64,000 bases of DNA from CAZYTX01 sp964650485 (GTDB lineage Bacteria > RBG-13-61-14 > DATKZS01). The DNA lies in assembly GCA_964650485.1 (NCBI GenBank), contig CAZYTX010000002.1:93591-157590 (forward strand), read 5' to 3'. Of this stretch, positions 15,368 to 23,995 are shown piece by piece. The notes beneath the pieces were generated by a model. That model saw only the letters and a program-made list of their open reading frames with translations, had not been told where the DNA came from and did no database searches. The translations under genes and the position numbers were made by a program. Position 1 is the first letter of the stretch. Every line of letters starts with the position of its first letter.

Positions 15368-16750
15368 TTATCTCTGTATATACCCCAAGGATTCGAGCAG
15401 GTCCCTGGTGCGGGAGGGGCTTTTTGCAGCGGCCCTTTTAGCCCTCACAGTTAGCATGTCCCTCTCGAAGCGCATAAGCTCATCTGTCATTTCCTGCAGC
15501 AGTCGCGGTCTTTTGCCGGCGAGGTCCCTCTGCTCCCCGGGGTCGGACCACAGGTCGTATAGCTCGGCCCGGTCAGGGTTTTTCGAGAGTATGATCTTTT
15601 TATTTTCTTTCAGCAGGCTCTTCATTACATGGCCCTGGTGGAACAGGTGCCAGCAGGCGGCAAAAGCCGGGCGGTCTTTAGCGGAGCCAGGCTCGCGCAT
15701 CACGGGCACGAGGCTCTTGCCCTCGATTTTAGCGGGCGGGTCAACGCCGGCGAGCTCCAGCATGGTGGGCATTACGTCAATTTGTCTCACCACGGCACGC
15801 ACCCTTTTGCCGGCCGCCGCCCCATGCGCCCTGATGAACAAAGGCACGCTTATGACCTCCTGGTACAGGGTGTTGCCGTGCCCGAAGCCGGCGTGCTCCA
15901 GGAACTCCTCGCCGTGGTCCGAGGTGATGACCAGGATTGAGCCGCGGGGATCGAGCAGGCCGGCCTCCTGCAGAGCTTCGAGCAGGTCTTGCAGGCGCCG
16001 GTCGGTGTATGCTATCTCGCCGTCGTAGAGCGATCGCAGCCGCTCGAAGGTGTGCCTCCCAATGGTGGCGCCGAGGTCGAACAGGCCGGGAATCTTGACG
16101 AGCTTTTCCGGTTCCCACAGGGTTTTTTGGTCGGGGCCGGTCCTGAACCTGTTGTTGTACGGCGCAGGAGGCTCGTAAGGGTAGTGGGGGTCGAAGTACA
16201 TGATGTATAGGAACACCGGCCGGGAGGGAGTCCCGTTCAGTCTTTGCAGCCAGTCTTGCACCATGTCGGTAAGATTTTTTGCGTCCTCGGAGCCGTCGAA
16301 CATGAAGCTCTCGAACCCCTGTCCGAAGCCGAAGTCAGGATGAATAAACGGGCTTGCCGAGAAGGCCGCGGTGAAATAGCCGGCCTCCCCGAGTATCTCC
16401 GCCATGGTCAGGTTGTCTTCCGGGAGCACCACGCGGTCTTTGCCCAGAGAGCCGTGCTGCGGAGGGTAGAGCGAGGTGAAAAGAGACGCCACTGAGGGAG
16501 GCGTCCACGAGGCCTGTGCCATGCATTGCTCGAATACCAGGCCGGTTTGCGCCAGACGGTCAATCCCGGGGCTGGTGTTGCGGAAGTATCCGTAGAGCCC
16601 CAGGTGGTCCGGCCGCAGGGTGTCAATGCTTATTATAACTATGTGCGGGCGCTGCGGTGTCCTGTTCCCGGCCGGGGATGCAGCCATGGAGAAGAGTGCG
16701 AAGCATGCCAGGGCGATAACCCCTTGAATCTTTCTTTTACAAAGCTCCAC
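15368..16750 (-). CDS. Secreted sulfatase-fold hydrolase
   Basis: A 460-residue protein with an N-terminal signal peptide (IQGVIALACFALFSMAAS). The sulfatase fold follows: VIISIDTLRPDHLGLYGY, SWTPPSVASLFTSLYP, VITSDHGEEFLEHAGFGHG and the C-terminal LYDLWSDPGEQRDLA. The CxPSR nucleophile site reads TPPSV, so there is no Cys or Ser for formylglycine; Thr may serve, as in phosphotransferases, or the protein may not be a sulfatase. The start is a GTG at 16750. It lies 42 bases downstream of the acyltransferase-like gene on the same strand. Confidence 0.8.
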   Translation of the reverse strand: MELCKRKIQGVIALACFALFSMAASPAGNRTPQRPHIVIISIDTLRPDHLGLYGYFRNTSPGIDRLAQTGLVFEQCMAQASWTPPSVASLFTSLYPPQHGSLGKDRVVLPEDNLTMAEILGEAGYFTAAFSASPFIHPDFGFGQGFESFMFDGSEDAKNLTDMVQDWLQRLNGTPSRPVFLYIMYFDPHYPYEPPAPYNNRFRTGPDQKTLWEPEKLVKIPGLFDLGATIGRHTFERLRSLYDGEIAYTDRRLQDLLEALQEAGLLDPRGSILVITSDHGEEFLEHAGFGHGNTLYQEVISVPLFIRAHGAAAGKRVRAVVRQIDVMPTMLELAGVDPPAKIEGKSLVPVMREPGSAKDRPAFAACWHLFHQGHVMKSLLKENKKIILSKNPDRAELYDLWSDPGEQRDLAGKRPRLLQEMTDELMRFERDMLTVRAKRAAAKSPSRTRDLLESLGYIQR

Positions 16751-16792
16751 ACTACTATTTTGAACGGTCTTGCTTGCAGTGGCAAGATGCTT

Positions 16793-17497
16793 TCATTTGC
16801 CGGGCGGTGATTCCTTGTACGGCTTCTCCAGGACATCTCTGGGTATGGTATGTGGCTCCTCCATGTATTTCTTAAAGGTCTTGAGGAATGGCTCGTAGAA
16901 GTTAATGTTGCCGAAGGCGTGGGGAGCGGTGAACAGGCAGGAGGGCTTCTCGCCGTAGGGTATCCCCAGCACCATGGTGCGATACCCCGAGCCGAAGATG
17001 ACCACCTTTGCGCCCAGGTTCCTGAGCGGGTTCCTGGAGACCATGAGCGCGTAGTTCCTGCTGACCTCTTCCCCGGGGAACAGGTACCGTGCCAGCCATA
17101 CGGCTATCCTGGGGTAATGCACGGCGACCCATTTTGGAAAGGGCTTCCAGCTCTCACGCACGTTCCTCTCGACGAAGTGATCGTTCTTCTCCCTGATGGC
17201 CACGTGGTCCAGCATGTCCGCGCCCTCGCGCACCGGCCTCACGTACCCCGCAGGATACCTGGTGGGATAGGGCTTTCCGTTCAAGGCTATCATGTACTGG
17301 GGCAGGTGCTCGGCTGAAAGGCGGGCTGCGATCTTCATGCAGAGCTGGTTGGTCTTGTGCCCTCTTTCCTTGCAGAACTCGAGAAACGGTTTCATGTCAA
17401 CGTCAAAGAGGATGTCAACCTCGTACTTACGTCTAAGGTACCAGTGGTACTCCACCGGCCCGAACTTCTCTCCCCTCCACGGATGTCCCGGATACAT
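16793..17497 (-). CDS. E2/CAT-fold acyltransferase-like protein
   Basis: About 234 residues, starting at the ATG at 17497 with GGAG upstream. The C terminus HAFGNINFYEPFLKTFKKYM aligns with the catalytic end of 2-oxoacid dehydrogenase E2 and chloramphenicol acetyltransferase domains, where HxxxDG is expected; here it is HxxxN-I, so the Asp is replaced. The centre (VVIFGSGYRTMVLGIPYG) also fits the E2 core. There is no lipoyl domain. It may be a free-standing acyltransferase with changed chemistry. It follows the SPFH operon by 112 bases on the same strand. Confidence 0.6.
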   Translation of the reverse strand: MYPGHPWRGEKFGPVEYHWYLRRKYEVDILFDVDMKPFLEFCKERGHKTNQLCMKIAARLSAEHLPQYMIALNGKPYPTRYPAGYVRPVREGADMLDHVAIREKNDHFVERNVRESWKPFPKWVAVHYPRIAVWLARYLFPGEEVSRNYALMVSRNPLRNLGAKVVIFGSGYRTMVLGIPYGEKPSCLFTAPHAFGNINFYEPFLKTFKKYMEEPHTIPRDVLEKPYKESPPGK

Positions 17498-17609
17498 CTC
17501 CCTCTCCAATCAAGCACAGACTTTCGAACCGGCGCGTAGGTGCGCGGACTCTCGCAAAAAGATAGATAGTAAAGCGGGGTATTCTCTTGCCGTGCGCGGA
17601 CCTCTCCAG

Positions 17610-18860
17610 TCACTGCTGTTGTTGTACTCCATCCGAGACTCTGCCCTTGTCCTGTTTCAGGACCCTGGCGGCCCCGTAAGACTGGATGAGCTCGTTCAAG
17701 TCGAGCATATTGAAAGCGCCCTGGCCGGGCACGATTATGATCCTCTTTCCCTGCAGGGCCTTGCTCACCTCCAGGCCCACGTAGCTCTCTCCTCCCGGTC
17801 CCGAGAGCTCGCGGGTGATGGCCTCGATGCCTTTCGCGTTCTGGTTGAGCCTTGTCCTGGTGGCTTCGGCCTTGAGCTTCCTGGCGTCGAACTCGGCGTC
17901 GGCCTCCTGTGTGGCCTTCTGATACCTTCCCTTGGAGAGCTCGATCATGGAGTCGGCTTCTCCCTTTGCCTTGTAGACCTTGGTCTGCTTTTCCTGTATG
18001 GCCTTCCTCTGATAGGAGATGTACTCCTCCCGCTCCTCCTCGGCTATGCGCTTCTGGCTTAGCACGGCCTCGTAATCCGGATGTATGGCCACCGCGGGCG
18101 CGGAGAGCTTTACTATCCTTATGCCGAACTTTTCCAAGTCGTCATTGAGGTCGTGTATGGCCCCGTCTTTGAGCTTCTTTGCCGGGTTGCCCTGGGCGTC
18201 GTACTCGTAAACCCCCTCGACCTGCTCCTTCCTGTCCTTGGCCCGGAGTATTGCCTTGGAGTCCAGCTCTCCCAGCCAGGAGCGGATGGTGCCCCGCACC
18301 ATTGCGGAGACCACTTTTTGGATCTTATCCACCGAGGTCCCCATCTTCTCCACCACCAGGTAGGCTTTGTCCGGGATTATCTGGAAGTCCACGGTAACGT
18401 CCACCCAGGCGTCGTTGCCGTCCGCGGTCTTCACCCGCACGCTCTGCTTGCCGGTCCTCTGCTGGTGCACCACTATCTGCACGCGCTCCGCCTTCTGTAT
18501 CTCCTCCTCCACCTGCTGCAACTGCTCTTCCGGCAGCTCCGGCTTTTTGGCCGCGGTCTCCTGCTTGAGCATCCTGGTTGACTTTGTGGGCGAGCCGCCC
18601 GCGGTCTTGAACTCTATCTTTCCCCTCTCGCTCATGTCGAGCCTCATGTGCGTGCGGGGCAGCTTGTAGAAGGAGAACAATGCGGGCAGGTATCCGTGAT
18701 ACCCGGTGGTTTTGGGCGTTTTTTCCACCCTGTTCACCACCGGTATGTTGACCACCCTCACCCCGATCTCGTCGGAGTCCACCTTGGTGCACGCGCCCGC
18801 GCCGACCACGAGGGCCAGTGCAACCGCGGCCACGCCCAGTTTCTCTAATCTAGCTTCCAT
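17610..18860 (-). CDS. SPFH (prohibitin-like) membrane protein, long form
   Basis: About 416 residues. The N terminus is a hydrophobic signal/anchor ending VVGAGACTKVDSDE, a possible but non-ideal lipobox. A SPFH core (DAWVDVTVDFQIIPDKAYLV, then AMVRGTIRSW) is followed by a charged helical stretch (AEEEREEYISYQRKAIQEKQ) and a conserved C-terminal segment (GLEVSKALQGKRIIIVPGQG) resembling that of the next protein. About 60 residues rich in Glu and Gln are inserted within the SPFH core. SPFH proteins form membrane-bound ring assemblies. The ATG at 18860 has GGGGTG five bases upstream. Confidence 0.75.
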   Translation of the reverse strand: MEARLEKLGVAAVALALVVGAGACTKVDSDEIGVRVVNIPVVNRVEKTPKTTGYHGYLPALFSFYKLPRTHMRLDMSERGKIEFKTAGGSPTKSTRMLKQETAAKKPELPEEQLQQVEEEIQKAERVQIVVHQQRTGKQSVRVKTADGNDAWVDVTVDFQIIPDKAYLVVEKMGTSVDKIQKVVSAMVRGTIRSWLGELDSKAILRAKDRKEQVEGVYEYDAQGNPAKKLKDGAIHDLNDDLEKFGIRIVKLSAPAVAIHPDYEAVLSQKRIAEEEREEYISYQRKAIQEKQTKVYKAKGEADSMIELSKGRYQKATQEADAEFDARKLKAEATRTRLNQNAKGIEAITRELSGPGGESYVGLEVSKALQGKRIIIVPGQGAFNMLDLNELIQSYGAARVLKQDKGRVSDGVQQQQ

Positions 18861-18881
18861 GTTCACACCCCGTCTCAATTG

Positions 18882-19928
18882 TCACGGCCTGATCTTTTCT
18901 ACTGTGCTTTTCAGGTCCAGGGGGTTTATGCCCTCGGGACCGCCCGTGGGTATCACGATAAGCTCGATCCCCTGCAATGCCCTTGCGTACTCGAGGCCCA
19001 CGTAGGTCTTGGCACCCTGTACCGCGAGGGCCTGGTTGATCCTTCCCTTGCCCTCGGCCTCGGCCTCCATGATGAGCTTGTCGCCCATGGCCTTTTTCTC
19101 GGTCATGTACTTGTCCGCCCGGGCGTCTATCCTCCTCACCTCCGCGGTGCCTCTTGCCCGCTCGGCCTCGGCCGCGGCGTTGGCTTCCGCGACCAGGCTC
19201 TGCCACTCGGCCTTTGCTTCCGCGGTTCTCTTCAGGGCCTCCTCCATCTCCACCCTCTCGTCGGCAATGACCTTGCTGATAATGGATGCCTCGATATTGT
19301 CGCGGAACTTGAAGTCCCGGATGAGCACCTCGAATATCTGCACCCCCCGGGGCCCGAACTCGCGGTTCATCTCTTTCTTGGCCTCCTCCACCAGGACTTT
19401 CTTGCTGCGGCTGTAGAACTCAAAGGCCGTCTCTATCTGCCCGAGCCCGGCTTGCAGTATCTGCGGACACCTGATCTTTATGCCCTGCTCCAGTATGTCC
19501 GTGTTGTCCGAGTAGTGCTTTCTGAGTTCGGTGGCCATCTGTTTCTTTACGTGGTAGAGGATGGTGACGTCCACGTCTATCTCGTCCTGGTCCTTTGCCG
19601 TGCGCACCTTGAGCGGGGGCAGGTGGGGGCTGGATACGTCCTCGTATGACCTTGCCATCTCCATCCTCTGCAGCCTGGAGTCGTAGCGGTTGAACTGGTG
19701 CAGGTAGGGTATGATGATGTTGTAGCCGGGGTTTAGTATGGCCACATCACCCTTCTTCACCAGCCCGGGCAGGGACAGGTTCCAGTAACGGAGCCCCACC
19801 TCCCAGGGCTCGACCCTTTTCAGGTTGAGGCCAAGGAGGACGACCGCCGCGGCGAGCAGTACAAAAAACAGTATGATATACCTGGCGCACCCGCCGCTCG
19901 CGGCTTTTGTCTCGCCTTGCTCTGCCAT
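18882..19928 (-). CDS. SPFH/Band 7 (prohibitin-like) membrane protein
   Basis: About 348 residues. One N-terminal helix (YIILFFVLLAAAVVLLGLNL) is followed by a SPFH domain (VEPWEVGLRYWN through DEIDVDVTILYHVKK) and a long alanine/glutamate coiled coil (EALKRTAEAKAEWQSLVAEA). The C terminus GLEYARALQGIELIVIPTGG matches the end of the adjacent SPFH protein. AAGGAG precedes the ATG at 19928. It lies 21 bases after the slipin-like gene and 21 before the third SPFH gene, indicating one operon and a likely hetero-oligomer. Confidence 0.8.
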   Translation of the reverse strand: MAEQGETKAASGGCARYIILFFVLLAAAVVLLGLNLKRVEPWEVGLRYWNLSLPGLVKKGDVAILNPGYNIIIPYLHQFNRYDSRLQRMEMARSYEDVSSPHLPPLKVRTAKDQDEIDVDVTILYHVKKQMATELRKHYSDNTDILEQGIKIRCPQILQAGLGQIETAFEFYSRSKKVLVEEAKKEMNREFGPRGVQIFEVLIRDFKFRDNIEASIISKVIADERVEMEEALKRTAEAKAEWQSLVAEANAAAEAERARGTAEVRRIDARADKYMTEKKAMGDKLIMEAEAEGKGRINQALAVQGAKTYVGLEYARALQGIELIVIPTGGPEGINPLDLKSTVEKIRP

Positions 19929-19951
19929 TTCACTCTCCTTGTTCTGATCTC

Positions 19952-20707
19952 TCAATCCTTATTTCCCATTAAAGGCTTGAAAAGCTCTATGGGCATGGGG
20001 AATATGGTTGTGGAGTTGTTCTCCGCGGCGATGTCGGTGAGCGTCTGCATGAACCTGAGCTGCAGGGCCATGGGTGACTTGGCCATCACGGTGGCTGCCT
20101 GCATGAGCTTCTCCGCGGCCTGCAGCTCTCCCTGGGCGTGTATGACCTTGGCCCGGCGCTCGCGCTCGGCCTCTGCCTGCCTGGCCATGGCCCGCTGCAT
20201 CTCTGATGGCAGGTCCACGTGCTTTATCTCCACGTTGCTGACCTTTATTCCCCATGGATCGGTGTGGGTGTCAATTATCTCCTGCAGGTACTGGTTGATC
20301 TTCTCCCTCTGGGTGAGGATGGCGTCCAGGTCCGAGGTGCCCATCACCGCCCGCAGGGTGGTCTGGGCGAGCTGGCTGGTGGCGTAGAGGTAGTTCTCCA
20401 CCTGGATGATGGCCTTTAGCGGGTCCACCGGGCGGAAGTACACTACCGCGTTCACCTTCAGTGTCACGTTGTCCGAGGTGATGATGTCCTGGGGGGGCAC
20501 GTCCATGACCACGGTGCGCAGGTCCACCCTCTGCAGCCGGTCAACCATGGGTATGAGTATGATCAGCCCGGGTCCCTTGGGGCGGCTCAGCACCCTGCCC
20601 AGCCTGAAGACCACGCCCCGCTCGTACTCGGGCAGGATGCGTATCATCATGGCCAGGAGAACCATTGCCGCGAAGATCAGAAGTCCTATGAAAGCCATTG
20701 CGCCCAT
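19952..20707 (-). CDS. Slipin/stomatin-like SPFH protein
   Basis: A 251-residue stomatin-family protein. It has one N-terminal helix (AFIGLLIFAAMVLLAMMIRI), then the stomatin signature: EYERGVVFRLGRV, GPGLIILIPMVDR, VDLRTVVMDVPPQDIITSDN, and YATSQLAQTTLRAVMGTSDL. Slipins are commonly encoded next to NfeD, as here: the NfeD gene ends 45 bases upstream. Together they are thought to organise membrane microdomains and regulated proteolysis. AAGGAGG precedes the ATG. Confidence 0.9.
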   Translation of the reverse strand: MGAMAFIGLLIFAAMVLLAMMIRILPEYERGVVFRLGRVLSRPKGPGLIILIPMVDRLQRVDLRTVVMDVPPQDIITSDNVTLKVNAVVYFRPVDPLKAIIQVENYLYATSQLAQTTLRAVMGTSDLDAILTQREKINQYLQEIIDTHTDPWGIKVSNVEIKHVDLPSEMQRAMARQAEAERERRAKVIHAQGELQAAEKLMQAATVMAKSPMALQLRFMQTLTDIAAENNSTTIFPMPIELFKPLMGNKD

Positions 20708-20752
20708 GTCAATCCTCCTTTATCGTGCGTGTTTGTATCCGCCACCTTTTAT

Positions 20753-22102
20753 TTATGTGTCAGCCTGGCCCGGTTGTCCGGCGCCGGATGTTTCCTGCTT
20801 CGCCTTTTCCACCTTGCACACCAAGCTGTCCACAGACTTTACCACGACTTTCTCGCCCTTGGCAATGGGGGAGTCCGAGACCGCTTTCCAGTACTCGCCG
20901 TGCATGAATATTTTGCCGCCCTCGGGATCAATGTCAGTGGCCGCGGTCGTCTTCACCCCGGCTAGCTCCTCGTGTCCGGTCATGACCTTGGCGCGGTGGG
21001 CCCGGAGCACCGCGCCCCCGAAGATCAGTATCACCACCACCACGAAAGTAACTATCGCTCCTATCACGTACCACGACGGTGTCACGTTGGTCGCCTCCTC
21101 GGTATTGAACAGCATCAAGGACCCCACCACGAAGCTTATGATGCCGGCTATGCTCAAGGCCCCGTAGCTGGTGATAAAGACCTCGGCCACCAGGAACACG
21201 AAGGCCAGGAATATGAGCAGCAGCGCGATGTAGTTTATGTCCAGGGAAGGGGCCAGCAGGGCCACCAGTATGCAACCCGCGCCGATGACCGCGGGGAATA
21301 TCATGCCCGGGTTCTTGAACTCGATGGCTATACCCAGACCACCCAGCAGAAGCAGCACCAGTATGACGTTGGGGTTGTTGATTATGTGCTGGAGCTTCTG
21401 GGGCGTGGTCATGGTAAGCTCGGTCACCTGTGCATCCATGGTGTCGAGCATTATCGTGTCCCCGCCCTTCATGGTCACCACCCTCTGGTGAAGGAACTCG
21501 TTTGTGAGCTCATCCAGGTCGCCCACGACCCCGTCCACCACGTTCTTCTCCACCGCGTCTTTGGCGGTAATGGATGAGCTCTCGGTAACCGCCTTCTCGG
21601 CCCAGTCGGCGTTCCTGTTCCTGACCTCGGCTATTGACCTCACCCAGCCGGCGGTGTCCTTGGTGGCCTTCTCCATCATCACGTCTTCCTCGGGCACGGG
21701 CTCGTACTTGACCCCGAAGGGCATCATCACCGGGTGGGCCGCGCCTATGTTGGTGCCGGGCGCCATCACCGCCACGTGTCCGGCAATGGTGATCATCATG
21801 CCTGCGGAGGTTGCCGAGGCCCCCCTGGGAGAGACGTAGACCACCACTGGCACGTCCGCGTCCAGGAATTCCTGGACGATCTCCTTGGTTGTCTTCAGCA
21901 TGCCCCCGGGTGTATTGAGCTCGATGATGAGAGCCTGGGAGCCGGCCTTCTCCGCGGTATCTATGGAGGTGCTCACGAACCCTCCCACGCCCGGGTCAAT
22001 GATCCCGGAGATGCTGATATGGTGCACTGACTGGCCTGATGCACGACCGGCAACGAGTGCCGCAAGAAAAAACAGGACCGCGACCATACAAGCCCTTTTC
22101 AT
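20753..22102 (-). CDS. NfeD family membrane serine protease (ClpP-like domain)
   Basis: A 449-residue NfeD1b-type protein. A signal peptide (ACMVAVLFFLAALVAGRASG) precedes a ClpP-class domain: LIIELNTPGG, SPRGASATSAGMMI with the likely catalytic Ser, GAAHPV, and the KDTAGWVRSIAEVRNRN region carrying the expected Lys. Four or five membrane helices follow (residues about 240-370), then a C-terminal OB-fold NfeD domain (GKIFMHGEYWKAV). In archaeal homologues this protease cleaves the C terminus of stomatin; the slipin gene lies next. It abuts the UDG gene with no spacing. Confidence 0.9.
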   Translation of the reverse strand: MKRACMVAVLFFLAALVAGRASGQSVHHISISGIIDPGVGGFVSTSIDTAEKAGSQALIIELNTPGGMLKTTKEIVQEFLDADVPVVVYVSPRGASATSAGMMITIAGHVAVMAPGTNIGAAHPVMMPFGVKYEPVPEEDVMMEKATKDTAGWVRSIAEVRNRNADWAEKAVTESSSITAKDAVEKNVVDGVVGDLDELTNEFLHQRVVTMKGGDTIMLDTMDAQVTELTMTTPQKLQHIINNPNVILVLLLLGGLGIAIEFKNPGMIFPAVIGAGCILVALLAPSLDINYIALLLIFLAFVFLVAEVFITSYGALSIAGIISFVVGSLMLFNTEEATNVTPSWYVIGAIVTFVVVVILIFGGAVLRAHRAKVMTGHEELAGVKTTAATDIDPEGGKIFMHGEYWKAVSDSPIAKGEKVVVKSVDSLVCKVEKAKQETSGAGQPGQADT

Positions 22103-22855
22103 TCAGCTCCTCCCGGAACCTTCCACCGGTATTCCGAGCCTCTCCATCACTTTCTTTATGTCCTCCCACACCTCGCGCTTGGACTTGGGGTTGTAGATGA
22201 GATACGCGGGATGATATGTGGGCATGACCGGCACCCCTTTGAACTCGTGCCACTGTCCCCGCAGCCTGGTTATGGGAATCTCGGCGCCGGTGAGGAAATG
22301 CGCCGCCACCTTGCCGAGAGCCACTATCACCTTGGGCCTTATGGCCTCCACCTGCGCTATCAGATAAGGGGAGCAGGCCTCGATCTCCTCCCGGGCGGGG
22401 TCGCGGTTGTCGGGCGGCCTGCATTTCACCACGTTGGTTATGTACACCTCGCTGCGCTTCATCCTCATGCCCTTCTCGATGATGTCGGTCAACAGCTTGC
22501 CCGCGGCCCCCACAAAGGGAATGCCCTGGGCGTCCTCGTCCGCGCCGGGGGCCTCTCCCACGAACATGACCCTGGCGTAGGGGTCCCCGTCGCCGAACAC
22601 GATATTGGTCCTGCCCTTGCAAAGGCCGCACCTTTCGCAGTCCGCAAGCTCCTCCTTGATCTCGCGCAGGGCCTGGGCAGGGTTCTTCCTCTTCCTGCCG
22701 GTCTTTTCGGACGCGGACCGGCGGGCCTTTTGCAGATGCGCCCGGTCAATGCCATAAAGGCCGTGGCCGGAAAGGTAGTCGAGCTGCTCTCTCATGGCCC
22801 TTGCAAGCTCCGCGGCGCGTTGCGAGATTATTTTTACTCTGTCGGCTTCACCCAT
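22103..22855 (-). CDS. Family 4 uracil-DNA glycosylase with [4Fe-4S] cluster
   Basis: A 250-residue type 4 UDG. The catalytic segment is GEAPGADEDAQGIPFVG, the uracil-pocket region NVVKCRPP, and the DNA-contact motif YHPAYLI. Four cysteines for an iron-sulfur cluster are visible: two in CERCGLC, one in KCRPP and one in EACSPYL. It removes uracil produced by cytosine deamination. About 70 N-terminal residues are an extension, basic and Lys/Arg rich. It heads the NfeD-SPFH operon, an arrangement probably of convenience. Confidence 0.9.
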   Translation of the reverse strand: MGEADRVKIISQRAAELARAMREQLDYLSGHGLYGIDRAHLQKARRSASEKTGRKRKNPAQALREIKEELADCERCGLCKGRTNIVFGDGDPYARVMFVGEAPGADEDAQGIPFVGAAGKLLTDIIEKGMRMKRSEVYITNVVKCRPPDNRDPAREEIEACSPYLIAQVEAIRPKVIVALGKVAAHFLTGAEIPITRLRGQWHEFKGVPVMPTYHPAYLIYNPKSKREVWEDIKKVMERLGIPVEGSGRS

Positions 22856-22910
22856 GAAAATACAGCTCCTAAAAAAATCGAGATGCCGCTTGAAACCAAA
22901 GGTTTTTAGA

Positions 22911-22938
22911 GTTATAGTCTAACCGCAGTAGCCGGCAA
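22911..22938 (-). promoter_or_regulatory. Probable promoter of the UDG-NfeD-SPFH operon
   Basis: On the minus strand TTGCCG (22933-22938), a 16-base spacer, and TATAAC (22911-22916, five of six). The leader to the UDG start at 22855 would be about 50 bases. Confidence 0.45.
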
Positions 22939-23031
22939 GATTCAAGCTTTTTTCGCCTCCGGTCCGGCCGGTCCGCTTTTTTAGGCTCCAGTTCATGCTA
23001 CAATCTTTATAAGAAGGTAAGTAAGAAAAAA

Positions 23032-23949
23032 ATGATTTCCAGGCTTTTAAAGACGGTTTTTTGGACGGGGTGGATACTCGCGGCCATCCTGATCTGGTCA
23101 AAGCCCGCCCTTGCCTGGGGCGGCGGCGCTCACATAGACGCCTCCCTCTTCCTGCTGGAGAACCTGGTCCTTCTGGCTCCTTTTGCCCGCAGGATCATAT
23201 CATCTCACCCCCTGGCTTTTATCTACGGCTCCATTGTCCCGGACGTGGTGGTGGGCAAGAGGTACATGCGCTCCGCGGAGAGCAACCACACCTGGGAGAC
23301 GGGCTTCAACATCCTCGAGTCTGCGAGAAGCCGTCGGGAGGAGTCTTTTGCCATGGGCTACCTTTCACACCTTGCAGCGGACACGGTCGCTCACAACCAG
23401 TTCATACCCGACCGGCTGCTGGGCCAGTTCGCAAGGCGCCGGCGGGGTCACTCCACCCAGGAGCTGTTCTTCGACGCCGCGCTCGAAGACAACGTGTGGA
23501 AAGTGGCAAAGAGGCTGGAGCTCTCCTCTTTCAAGGAGTGCGACCTTCTTCTGAACCGTCACATAATAAAGACTCCCCTTCCGCAGGCCATGAACTGGAG
23601 GTTATTCAGGAGCAGCATGCTGGTTTTGAAGATGGGAGCGTGGGAGAGGTTCATAAGACTTGTCCGTGTGCTTTACAAGCACGAGCTTGACAGCTTCACC
23701 GCGGCCCCCTACTTGACCAGCATCCGCAAGGCGGTCTTTGAATTCGTGAACGACCCGCATTCCGCTCCCTGCCTTGACCACTGTCCCCGTGGGGGCGAGG
23801 TGCTGGAGCAGGCCGAGACCCTGAAGGCGGCCATGAAGATGATGAAAAAGAAGGCCCTGCTGCCGCCCGAGAAGTACCACTCCCTGGTCTACACCTTCCA
23901 GCAGTGGCGGCAGGAAGCTGTCATCCTGCGGGAAAAGGTCTCGACTTGA
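23032..23949 (+). CDS. Zinc-dependent phospholipase C family protein
   Basis: A 305-residue protein with a signal peptide (TGWILAAILIWSKPALA) followed by WGGGAHID, the mature N-terminal Trp typical of the zinc-dependent phospholipase C/S1-P1 family. Other zinc-ligand segments are FIYGSIVPDVV, SNHTWETG and MGYLSHLAADTVAHNQF. The C-terminal half is helical and less conserved. It probably acts outside the cytoplasmic membrane on phospholipids or other phosphoesters. A weak AAGG ribosome site precedes the ATG. Confidence 0.8.
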   Translation: MISRLLKTVFWTGWILAAILIWSKPALAWGGGAHIDASLFLLENLVLLAPFARRIISSHPLAFIYGSIVPDVVVGKRYMRSAESNHTWETGFNILESARSRREESFAMGYLSHLAADTVAHNQFIPDRLLGQFARRRRGHSTQELFFDAALEDNVWKVAKRLELSSFKECDLLLNRHIIKTPLPQAMNWRLFRSSMLVLKMGAWERFIRLVRVLYKHELDSFTAAPYLTSIRKAVFEFVNDPHSAPCLDHCPRGGEVLEQAETLKAAMKMMKKKALLPPEKYHSLVYTFQQWRQEAVILREKVST

Positions 23950-23979
23950 CCTGTATTGCTCCGCCCTTCACCCGGAAGT

Positions 23980-23995
23980 AGTATCATGAGATACT
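23980..23995 (+). promoter_or_regulatory. Hairpin abutting the SGNH hydrolase start codon
   Basis: AGTATC (23980-23985) and GATACT (23990-23995) form a 6-bp stem with a 4-base loop, ending directly before the ATG at 23996. The nearest Shine-Dalgarno-like GGAAG lies before the hairpin; folding would bring it to about the normal distance from the start. Confidence 0.35.
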
